Assembly: GCA_030652575.1 (NCBI GenBank)
Contig: JAUSQI010000166.1
Coordinates: forward strand, 1 to 37,209
DNA length: 37,209 nt
Origin: Stagnimonas sp.
Lineage (GTDB): Bacteria > Pseudomonadota > Gammaproteobacteria > Nevskiales > Nevskiaceae
Direction of reading: 5' to 3'
Part shown: positions 30,924 through 37,209 of the stretch, piece after piece
How positions within the stretch are numbered: position 1 is the first letter of the stretch
Layout of the letters: every line of letters starts with the position of its first letter
The notes under the pieces: model-generated
Told to the model about the DNA's origin: nothing
The model's database searches: none
What the model saw: only the letters and a program-made list of their open reading frames with translations
Translations under genes and position numbers: made by a program

Positions 30924-32249
30924 ATGAACCCCTCCGATTTCGTCCGCGCCCTGCGCGCCGCCGCACCCTACGTGCATGCCCATGTCGGCAGCGTGTTCGT
31001 GCTCGCCTTCGGTGGCGAGATCTGCGAGCGGGCGGACTTCGAACGTTTGCTCTACGACATCGCCCTGCTGCAATCGCTGGGCGTGAAGCCGGTGGTGGTG
31101 CACGGCGCGCGGCCACAGATCGAAACCCGACTGGCGGCACGCGGGCTCGACAGCAAGCATCAGGGCAACCAGCGCGTCACCGATGCAGCGGCGCTGGAGT
31201 GCGTCAAGGACGCCGCCGGCAGCCTGCGCATGAGCATCGAAGCCAAGCTCTCGACCTCGCTCGCCTCCACTCCCATGGGCGGCGCGCGGGTGAAGGTCGC
31301 TGGCGGCAACTGGATCATCGCCAAGCCGGCCGGCGTGCGGGCGGGGGTCGATCTGCAATCGACCGGCGAAGTGCGGCGCGTCGATGCCGAGACCATCCGC
31401 CAGGTGCTCGACCAGGGCCGCATCGCGCTGGTCAGCAACATCGGCTACTCGCCGACCGGTGAGACCTTCAACCTGCGTTACGAAGACGTGGCCACGGCCG
31501 TCGCCAGCGCGCTGAAGGCCGACAAGCTGGTGTTTCTGGTCGATAGCAATCCGGATAGCTGGACGCTGGCCGAGGACACCGGCGACGCCGGCCAGCTCTC
31601 GCTCGGCGAGGGTGCCAAGCTCGCCGATAACGCGACACATCTCTCAGACCGCGACCGCGCGCACCTCACGGCCGCACTCGCCGCCGGGCATGGCGGCGTG
31701 CGGCGTGTGCATCTGATCGGTGCCGCCGAAGAAGGCGCCCTGCTGCGCGAGCTGTACACCCGCGATGGCGTCGGCCTCATGCTCTACACCGACGAAAACT
31801 ACGAGGCGGTGCGCGAGGCGAGCATCGAGGATGTCGGCGGCGTGCTCGCCCTCATCAAGCCGTTGGAAGACGCCGGCGTGCTGGTGCCGCGCTCGCGCGA
31901 ACAGCTTGAACTGGAAATCAGCCAGTTCGACGTGATGGTGCGCGATGGCCTGGTGATCGCCTGCTGCGCGCTGTTCCCCTATCCGCAATACAAGATGGGC
32001 GAGTTCAGCTGTGTCGCCGTGCATCCCGACTACCGCGGCGAAGGCCGTGCCGAGGCGCTGCTGAAGCGCGCCGAAGACACCGCCCGCAAGCAGGGACTCA
32101 AGCAGCTGTTCGCGCTGACGACGACGACCGAGCACTGGTTCATCGAGCACGGCTTTGTCGAAGGCAAGATCGAAGACCTGCCGGTGCAGAAGCAGCGCAT
32201 CTACAACTACCGCCGTAACTCGCTGGTGCTGATCAAGCCGCTGGGCTAG
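30924..32249 (+). CDS. argA: Amino-acid N-acetyltransferase (N-acetylglutamate synthase)
   Basis: This 441-residue enzyme makes N-acetylglutamate from acetyl-CoA and glutamate, the first step of arginine synthesis. The N-terminal amino-acid-kinase-like domain (about 1-285) begins [27 protein letters not shown] and has [15 protein letters not shown]. The C-terminal GNAT domain (about 295-441) carries the acetyl-CoA loop [21 protein letters not shown]. Length and two-domain layout match E. coli ArgA. I prefer ATG 30924 over an in-frame GTG at 30909 from alignment of the N-terminus. The gene is divergent from the LolA-like gene and convergent with the epimerase gene, with a 4-nt overlap of stops. 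Confidence 0.95.
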   Translation: MNPSDFVRALRAAAPYVHAHVGSVFVLAFGGEICERADFERLLYDIALLQSLGVKPVVVHGARPQIETRLAARGLDSKHQGNQRVTDAAALECVKDAAGSLRMSIEAKLSTSLASTPMGGARVKVAGGNWIIAKPAGVRAGVDLQSTGEVRRVDAETIRQVLDQGRIALVSNIGYSPTGETFNLRYEDVATAVASALKADKLVFLVDSNPDSWTLAEDTGDAGQLSLGEGAKLADNATHLSDRDRAHLTAALAAGHGGVRRVHLIGAAEEGALLRELYTRDGVGLMLYTDENYEAVREASIEDVGGVLALIKPLEDAGVLVPRSREQLELEISQFDVMVRDGLVIACCALFPYPQYKMGEFSCVAVHPDYRGEGRAEALLKRAEDTARKQGLKQLFALTTTTEHWFIEHGFVEGKIEDLPVQKQRIYNYRRNSLVLIKPLG

Positions 32250-33259
32250 ATGTCGTAGTAGCTGCGGTACCAATTCACGAACCGCGGCACGCCAACACTG
32301 ATCGGCGTCAAAGGCGCAAAGCCGGTGGCCGCATGCAGGCTGCTCACATCGGCATGGGTCTCGGCGACATCACCGGGCTGTGCCGGCAGCATTTCCATCA
32401 CTGCCTTCTTGCCGAGCGCGGCTTCGAGCGCCTGGATGTAGTCCATCAGGTTCTCAGGGTTGCCGTTGCCGATGTTGTAGATCGCATACGGCGCCTTGCT
32501 GGTGGCTGGGTTGGGCGTCATCGCATCCCAGCTGGCATCGGCCATCGGCGGCTTGAGCATCACGCGGACGACGCCCTCGACGATGTCGTCGATGTAGGTG
32601 AAATCGCGGCGATGGTTGCCGTGGTTGAACACCGTGATCGGCTTGCCTTCGAGAATGTTCTTGGCGAACTTGAACAGCGCCATGTCGGGCCGATACCAAG
32701 GGCCGTAGACCGTGAAAAAGCGCAGGCCGGTCACCGGCAGACCGTAGAGCGAAGCGTAGGTGTGCGCCATCAACTCGTTGGCCTTCTTGCTCGCGGCATA
32801 GAGCGACAGCGGGTGATCGACGTTGTCTTTTTCAGAGAACGGCATCTTGGCATTGGCGCCATACACCGAGCTGCTGCTGGCATAGACCAGATGCGCGATC
32901 CTGGCGTGACGGCAGCCTTCGAGAATATTGAGAAAGCCGACCAGATTGCTGTCTGCGTAGACATGCGGATTGCTCAGCGAATAGCGCACGCCCGCCTGCG
33001 CGGCGAGATGCACCACGACATCGAAGTGCTGGTCAGCAAACAGTGCCGCAACACGCTCACGATCGGCCAGATCGCCTTCGATGAAAGAGAACCTCGAATG
33101 CGGCGCCAGCAGGGCGAGCCGCGCCCGCTTCAGCGCCGGGTCGTAATAGTCATTGAGGCTGTCGAAGCCGATGACGGTATCGCCGACTTCGAGCAGGCGC
33201 TGGGCGAGGTGAAAGCCGATGAAGCCGGCCGCACCGGTGACGAGGATGGTTCGTGACAT
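32246..33259 (-). CDS. NAD-dependent sugar epimerase, UDP-glucuronate 4-epimerase type
   Basis: This 337-residue extended short-chain dehydrogenase has the NAD-binding GxxGxxG motif ([17 protein letters not shown]9-G15), a YASSSSVYG serine site and the catalytic pair Y154/K158 (YAASKKAN). The opening with [17 protein letters not shown] and the block [20 protein letters not shown], with [11 protein letters not shown] downstream, are characteristic of UDP-glucuronate/UDP-galacturonate 4-epimerases of surface-polysaccharide loci. Substrate choice is inferred from these blocks. It begins 9 nt after manB and ends in a stop shared, through the palindrome CTAG, with argA on the other strand. Confidence 0.9.
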   Translation of the reverse strand: MSRTILVTGAAGFIGFHLAQRLLEVGDTVIGFDSLNDYYDPALKRARLALLAPHSRFSFIEGDLADRERVAALFADQHFDVVVHLAAQAGVRYSLSNPHVYADSNLVGFLNILEGCRHARIAHLVYASSSSVYGANAKMPFSEKDNVDHPLSLYAASKKANELMAHTYASLYGLPVTGLRFFTVYGPWYRPDMALFKFAKNILEGKPITVFNHGNHRRDFTYIDDIVEGVVRVMLKPPMADASWDAMTPNPATSKAPYAIYNIGNGNPENLMDYIQALEAALGKKAVMEMLPAQPGDVAETHADVSSLHAATGFAPLTPISVGVPRFVNWYRSYYDI

Positions 33260-33268
33260 CGGCTGATT

Positions 33269-34651
33269 TTAATGCCCAGTGCCGCTACGACCACCTGCAT
33301 CGATCAATGCGAGGAGTTCAGCTGTCTTCGCCTGCATCAGCGCCGCATCGCCACGCGACTCGACATTGAGCCGCAGCACCGGCTCGGTGTTGGAGCCGCG
33401 CAGGTTGAAACGCCAGCCCTCGGCGTATTCGCAGGACAAGCCGTCGGTCTTGTCGATTACCGCCGCGCTCGGCGCATAGCGTGCCTCGATGCCGGCGATG
33501 GTGGCCTTCACGTCGGCCACCTTGCTGTTGATCTCGCCGCTGGCGGGGTACGCCGCCTGACGCTCTTGCACCAGCTGCGACAGCGTCTTGCCGGTCTCGG
33601 CGACGAGAGCCGCGACCAGCAGCCAGGGAATGTGGCCGTTGTCGCAGTAGGCGAAGTCACGGAAGTAATGGTGCGCGCTCATCTCGCCGCCGTAGATGGC
33701 GTTTTCGAGGCGCATGCGCTCCTTGATGAAGGCATGACCGGTCTTGCTCTGGATAGCGATGCCGCCCGCGGCCTTGACCATGTCGATGGTGTTCCAGGTG
33801 AGTCGCGGGTCGTGGATGATCTTTCCACCCGGCTCCTTCCTGAGCAGCGCCTCCGCCAAGAGGCCGACGATGTAATAGCCCTCGATGAAACCGCCGTGTT
33901 CGTCGAACAGGAAGCAGCGGTCGAAGTCGCCATCCCAAGCGACCCCGAAGGCAGCACCCGATTCGCGCACCGCCTTGACGGTGTCTTCGCGCATCTCCGG
34001 CAACAGCGGGTTGGGGATGCCGTTGGGAAAGTCGCCATCGGGCGTGTGGTGCACGCGCACGAACTCGATGGGCAGATGCGGCGCAAGTGCGTCGATGACA
34101 AGACCCGCCGTGCCATTGCCGCTGTTGACGACGATCTTCAGGCCCTTGAGCTTGACTGCATCGACATAGCCCAACAGATGCTCGACATAGCCTGCGCGAT
34201 AGTCGGTCGGCGTCATCGTTGGCACGCCCGTGGGTGCCAAGTCGCTCAGCTCCAGCACGCGTGCTTCGAGGTCGCGCAGACCGCTGTCGCCACTGATGGG
34301 TATAGCCCCACCCTTGACCAGCTTCATGCCGTTGTAGTCCATCGGGTTGTGGCTGGCGGTGACCATGATGCCGCCGTCCACACCCGCTTGTTGTGCGGCC
34401 CAATAGACCTCTTCGGTGCCACCCAGGCCAATATCGAGCACCTCGACGCCACGCGAGACGAAGCCATGCGCCAGCGCTTGCAGCAAGGGCAACGAGCTAT
34501 GGCGGATGTCGCGGCCCAGCGCCACTTTCTTCGGCTGAAACAACTCCGCATAGGCGATGCCCAGGCGGTAGGCGATGTCGGGGTTCAGTTCATCCGGCAC
34601 GCGGCCGCGGATGTCGTAAGCCTTGAAGGCCGCGAGCTTGGTTGCCGCCAT
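33269..34651 (-). CDS. manB: Phosphomannomutase (CpsG/ManB type)
   Basis: This 460-residue alpha-D-phosphohexomutase converts mannose-6-phosphate to mannose-1-phosphate, the substrate of ManC. The phosphoserine loop [16 protein letters not shown] carries the catalytic serine (S100 counting from this start). The metal loop [10 protein letters not shown], the sugar-specificity loop [11 protein letters not shown] and the phosphate-binding loop [13 protein letters not shown] are all present. The start ATG at 34651 overlaps the manC stop by one base (TGATG) and has GGAGAA about 8 nt upstream; a GTG one codon earlier is also possible. Some members of this family also act on glucose phosphates (AlgC type). 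Confidence 0.93.
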   Translation of the reverse strand: MAATKLAAFKAYDIRGRVPDELNPDIAYRLGIAYAELFQPKKVALGRDIRHSSLPLLQALAHGFVSRGVEVLDIGLGGTEEVYWAAQQAGVDGGIMVTASHNPMDYNGMKLVKGGAIPISGDSGLRDLEARVLELSDLAPTGVPTMTPTDYRAGYVEHLLGYVDAVKLKGLKIVVNSGNGTAGLVIDALAPHLPIEFVRVHHTPDGDFPNGIPNPLLPEMREDTVKAVRESGAAFGVAWDGDFDRCFLFDEHGGFIEGYYIVGLLAEALLRKEPGGKIIHDPRLTWNTIDMVKAAGGIAIQSKTGHAFIKERMRLENAIYGGEMSAHHYFRDFAYCDNGHIPWLLVAALVAETGKTLSQLVQERQAAYPASGEINSKVADVKATIAGIEARYAPSAAVIDKTDGLSCEYAEGWRFNLRGSNTEPVLRLNVESRGDAALMQAKTAELLALIDAGGRSGTGH

Positions 34652-36081
34652 CACTGCTTCTCCGGCGTGCGACCGTAGACGTCTTCGAAACGAACAATGT
34701 CGTCCTCGCCCAGGTACGAGCCGGACTGCACTTCGATCAGCTCCAGCAGCACCTTGCCAGGGTTGACCAGGCGATGCGTGGTGCCGAGCGGGATGTAGGT
34801 GCTCTGGTTCTCGGTAAGCATGAACACCTTCTCGCCGTTGGTGATCTCGGCGGTGCCCTTCACCACGATCCAGTGCTCGGCGCGGTGGTGGTGCATCTGC
34901 AAGCTGAGTTTCTGGCCCGGCTTGACGATGATGCGCTTGACCTGGAAACGCTCGTCCATCGCGATGGTTTCGTAACTGCCCCAGGGGCGGTAGACCGTCG
35001 GGTGGTTCACCGCTTCGCTGCGCCCGGCTTTCTTGAGCGAGGCGACGATCTTTTTCACGTCCTGCACGTGCGCGCGGTCGGTGACCAGCACGGCGTCCTT
35101 GGTTTCAACGACGATCACGTCGCTGACGCCCGCCAGGGCCACCATGCGCGAGTCGGCGTGCACGAGGTTGCCCTGCCCGCCCTCGATCCAGACGTCGCCG
35201 CGCTTGACGTTGCCCTGCGCGTCCTTCGGCAGCGTATCCATGAACGTCCAGGCACCGACATCGTCCCAGCCGGCATCCAGCGGCACGATCGCGGCCTTGT
35301 CGGTTTTTTCCATCACCGCGTAGTCGATGCTTTCGTTGCGGCAGGCCTTGAAGCTCTCCGGGTCGAGGCGCACGAAATCGAGATCGGCCTTGGCGTTTTC
35401 CACCGCTTTTTCGGCCAGCGCTTCCATCGCGGCTTCGAAGTGCTTCAGCTCCGCCAGCATCACGTCGGCGCGAAACAGGAACAGCCCGCCGTTCCAGTAA
35501 TAGCCGCCTTCGGCGATGAAGGCCTCGGCCTTTTCGCGAACCGGTTTTTCGATGAAGGCCGAGACTGACAGATACCCCGCGCCGAGTGCGGCGCCTGCGC
35601 GTAGATAGCCGTAGCCGGTTTCGGGGCGCGTCGGCTGGATGCCGAAGGTGACGATCTTGCCGGCCTGGGCAGCGACACAGGCGACCTCCACTGCACGGGC
35701 AAATGCCGCTTCGTTGGGGATCATGTGATCGGCTGCCATCAGCAGCACCATCGCATCCGGGCCATAGCGACGCAGTGCCAGATGGGCGGCACAGGCTGCG
35801 GCCGGAGCGGTATTGCGGCCAGTGGGCTCCACCAGCGTAATGGCGTCCTTGAAACCACCGGCGCGCATCTGTTCGGCCACCAGAAAGCGCTGGTCTTCGC
35901 CACAGATCACCACCGACGGCGTCACCGCACCGAGCTTGGCCGCGCGGCGGGCCGTCAGCTGCAACAGGCTTTGTGCATCCGTGAGATTCAGGAACTGCTT
36001 GGGATACTGTTCGCGCGACAGCGGCCACAGGCGGGTGCCTGAACCGCCCGCCATGATGCAGGGCATGAGCACAGAGGACAT
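34651..36081 (-). CDS. manC: Mannose-1-phosphate guanylyltransferase / mannose-6-phosphate isomerase
   Basis: This bifunctional 476-residue enzyme makes GDP-mannose and can interconvert fructose- and mannose-6-phosphate. The nucleotidyltransferase signature [20 protein letters not shown] spans residues 11-30. The C-terminal isomerase cupin has [30 protein letters not shown] with the metal-binding histidines, and [15 protein letters not shown]. The length is typical for the ManC/AlgA/CpsB group. I placed the start at ATG 36081 from family alignment; no clear Shine-Dalgarno is visible and the frame stays open to 36156. It is first in the manC-manB-epimerase operon and divergent from bioA (109 nt between starts). 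Confidence 0.94.
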   Translation of the reverse strand: MSSVLMPCIMAGGSGTRLWPLSREQYPKQFLNLTDAQSLLQLTARRAAKLGAVTPSVVICGEDQRFLVAEQMRAGGFKDAITLVEPTGRNTAPAAACAAHLALRRYGPDAMVLLMAADHMIPNEAAFARAVEVACVAAQAGKIVTFGIQPTRPETGYGYLRAGAALGAGYLSVSAFIEKPVREKAEAFIAEGGYYWNGGLFLFRADVMLAELKHFEAAMEALAEKAVENAKADLDFVRLDPESFKACRNESIDYAVMEKTDKAAIVPLDAGWDDVGAWTFMDTLPKDAQGNVKRGDVWIEGGQGNLVHADSRMVALAGVSDVIVVETKDAVLVTDRAHVQDVKKIVASLKKAGRSEAVNHPTVYRPWGSYETIAMDERFQVKRIIVKPGQKLSLQMHHHRAEHWIVVKGTAEITNGEKVFMLTENQSTYIPLGTTHRLVNPGKVLLELIEVQSGSYLGEDDIVRFEDVYGRTPEKQ

Positions 36082-36190
36082 GGAATCGGTCTTGTCGAGT
36101 GATTGGGATTTAACCGCAGGACGATACTGATCTTGCGCGCGATGCGCCATCATCAAGACCTTCAGCCGACTCTATTACCAGCACCTGCCT

Positions 36191-37209
36191 GTGCCCGATC
36201 TCACGCTAACGGAACGCTCCCTCGCCAAAGTCTGGCATCCCTGCACCCAGATGAAGGATCACGCCACCGGCGAGCTGCCGCTGATCGCCATCGCGCGCGC
36301 CGAGGGTGCCTGGCTGGAGGACACCAGCGGCAAGCGCTACCTCGATGCGGTGTCTTCGTGGTGGACCAATCTCTGGGGCCACCGCCACCCGGAGATCGTC
36401 GCCGCCCTCAAGGATCAGCTGGACACGCTCGATCACGTCATCTTCGCCGGCTTTACCCACGAGCCCGCCGTGCGGCTGGCCGAACAGCTCTGCGCCCGCA
36501 GCGGGCTGGACCGCTGCTTCTTCACCGACAACGGCTCCAGCGCGGTGGAAGCGGCGCTGAAGATGAGCTTTCATTACTGGCAGAACCTCGGCCAGCCGCA
36601 GAAGCGCAAGTTCGTCGCACTCACCAACAGCTATCACGGCGAGACCTTGGGGGCACTGGCGGTCGGCGGGCCGTCGATGTATCGCGACACCTATGCGCCG
36701 CTGCTGCTGCAACCACTGTTCGTGCCCAGCCCCGATTGCTACGAGCGCGGCCCGGGCGAGAGCTGGGAGGATCACAGCCGTCGCGCCTTCACGCACCTGC
36801 AAATCCTGCTGGAACAGCATGCCCACGAAGTCAGCGCCGTCATCATCGAACCGCTGGTGCAGTGCGCGGGCGGCATGCGCATGTATCACCCGATCTATCT
36901 GACTTTGCTGCGCCAGGCCTGCGACCACTTCGGCGTGCATCTCATCGCCGACGAGATCGCCGTCGGTTTCGGCCGCACCGGCACCTTCTTCGCCTGCGAG
37001 CAGGCCCCACCCGCCAGCTACGGTCGCGGGCTGAAGGCCGGCATCACGCCGGATTTCATGTGCCTGTCGAAAGGCATCACCGGCGGCACGCTGCCGCTGG
37101 CGGTGGTGCTGGCGAAGGAATCGATCTATCAGGCTTTTTACGCCGACTACAGCACCCACAAAGCCTTCCTGCACAGCCACAGCTACACCGGCAACCCGCT
37201 GGCCTGCCG
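36191..37209 (+). CDS. bioA: Adenosylmethionine-8-amino-7-oxononanoate aminotransferase, partial
   Basis: This is the N-terminal 339 residues of BioA, the PLP enzyme of biotin synthesis that aminates KAPA to DAPA with S-adenosylmethionine as donor. Sequence support: [14 protein letters not shown], the substrate region [31 protein letters not shown], the PLP-phosphate aspartate in [20 protein letters not shown], and the aldimine lysine K294 in [13 protein letters not shown], then HSYTGNPLA at the window edge. No in-frame ATG exists between the upstream stop (36128-36130) and the first family block, so GTG 36191 is the likely start; no Shine-Dalgarno is evident. The 3' end is beyond the window. 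Confidence 0.94.
   Translation, partial: MPDLTLTERSLAKVWHPCTQMKDHATGELPLIAIARAEGAWLEDTSGKRYLDAVSSWWTNLWGHRHPEIVAALKDQLDTLDHVIFAGFTHEPAVRLAEQLCARSGLDRCFFTDNGSSAVEAALKMSFHYWQNLGQPQKRKFVALTNSYHGETLGALAVGGPSMYRDTYAPLLLQPLFVPSPDCYERGPGESWEDHSRRAFTHLQILLEQHAHEVSAVIIEPLVQCAGGMRMYHPIYLTLLRQACDHFGVHLIADEIAVGFGRTGTFFACEQAPPASYGRGLKAGITPDFMCLSKGITGGTLPLAVVLAKESIYQAFYADYSTHKAFLHSHSYTGNPLAC

Noticed and set aside
30753-31640. Upstream extension of the LolA-like frame to a 542-residue product
   Set aside because: The extra 296 residues are antisense to argA and precede a clear signal peptide with a good ribosome site at 30752.

Overview
The window is GC-rich, roughly two-thirds G+C by eye, densely packed with genes, and clearly proteobacterial. 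A ygfB-pepP-ubiH-ubiI-type operon, an argA of the fused kinase-fold plus GNAT type, two-partner secretion and a tandem glycine riboswitch are all present. The ygfB-pepP-ubiH order is typical of Gammaproteobacteria, so I favour a deep-branching gammaproteobacterium. A betaproteobacterium is not excluded, because I could not place any gene on a tree.

Layout. (1) Positions 1-4134, minus strand: a glycine cleavage operon, gcvT-gcvH-gcvPA-[tpx]-gcvPB, with gcvPB cut by the window edge. A tandem glycine riboswitch precedes gcvT and has a plausible promoter directly upstream. A thiol peroxidase gene with an AT-rich C-terminal extension sits between the two P-protein genes. (2) Positions 4226-22404, plus strand: a five-gene surface operon. 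It encodes a FhaC/ShlB-type outer-membrane transporter, a 4551-residue FHA-type exoprotein (about 37% of the window), a FecR-domain protein, a SapC-family protein and a UGT-like glycosyltransferase, with gaps of only 2-12 nt. (3) Positions 22417-26741, minus strand: ygfB-pepP-ubiH-ubiI/F-type monooxygenase (ubiquinone biosynthesis and peptidase). (4) Positions 26760-30752, minus strand: an exported Asp-box (BNR) beta-propeller protein and an exported LolA/LppX-fold-like protein, likely co-transcribed. (5) Positions 30924-32249, plus strand: argA. (6) Positions 32246-36081, minus strand: manC-manB-NAD-sugar epimerase, supplying GDP-mannose and probably UDP-galacturonate for surface polysaccharide. 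(7) Position 36191 to the end, plus strand: bioA, cut by the window edge.

How the genes fit together. Glycine should induce its own degradation through the riboswitch, and the peroxidase gene would be co-expressed. The surface operon looks like a self-contained secretion unit: a transporter, its very large beta-helical passenger, and three accessory genes, one of which could glycosylate the passenger or a lipid. The best candidates for something not yet described are this five-gene unit and the extended peroxidase embedded in a riboswitch-controlled operon. The only gene-free stretch over 300 bases is 3915-4276, which holds the riboswitch, its expression hairpin and two divergent promoter regions. 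I found no tRNA, rRNA, CRISPR array or insertion sequence.
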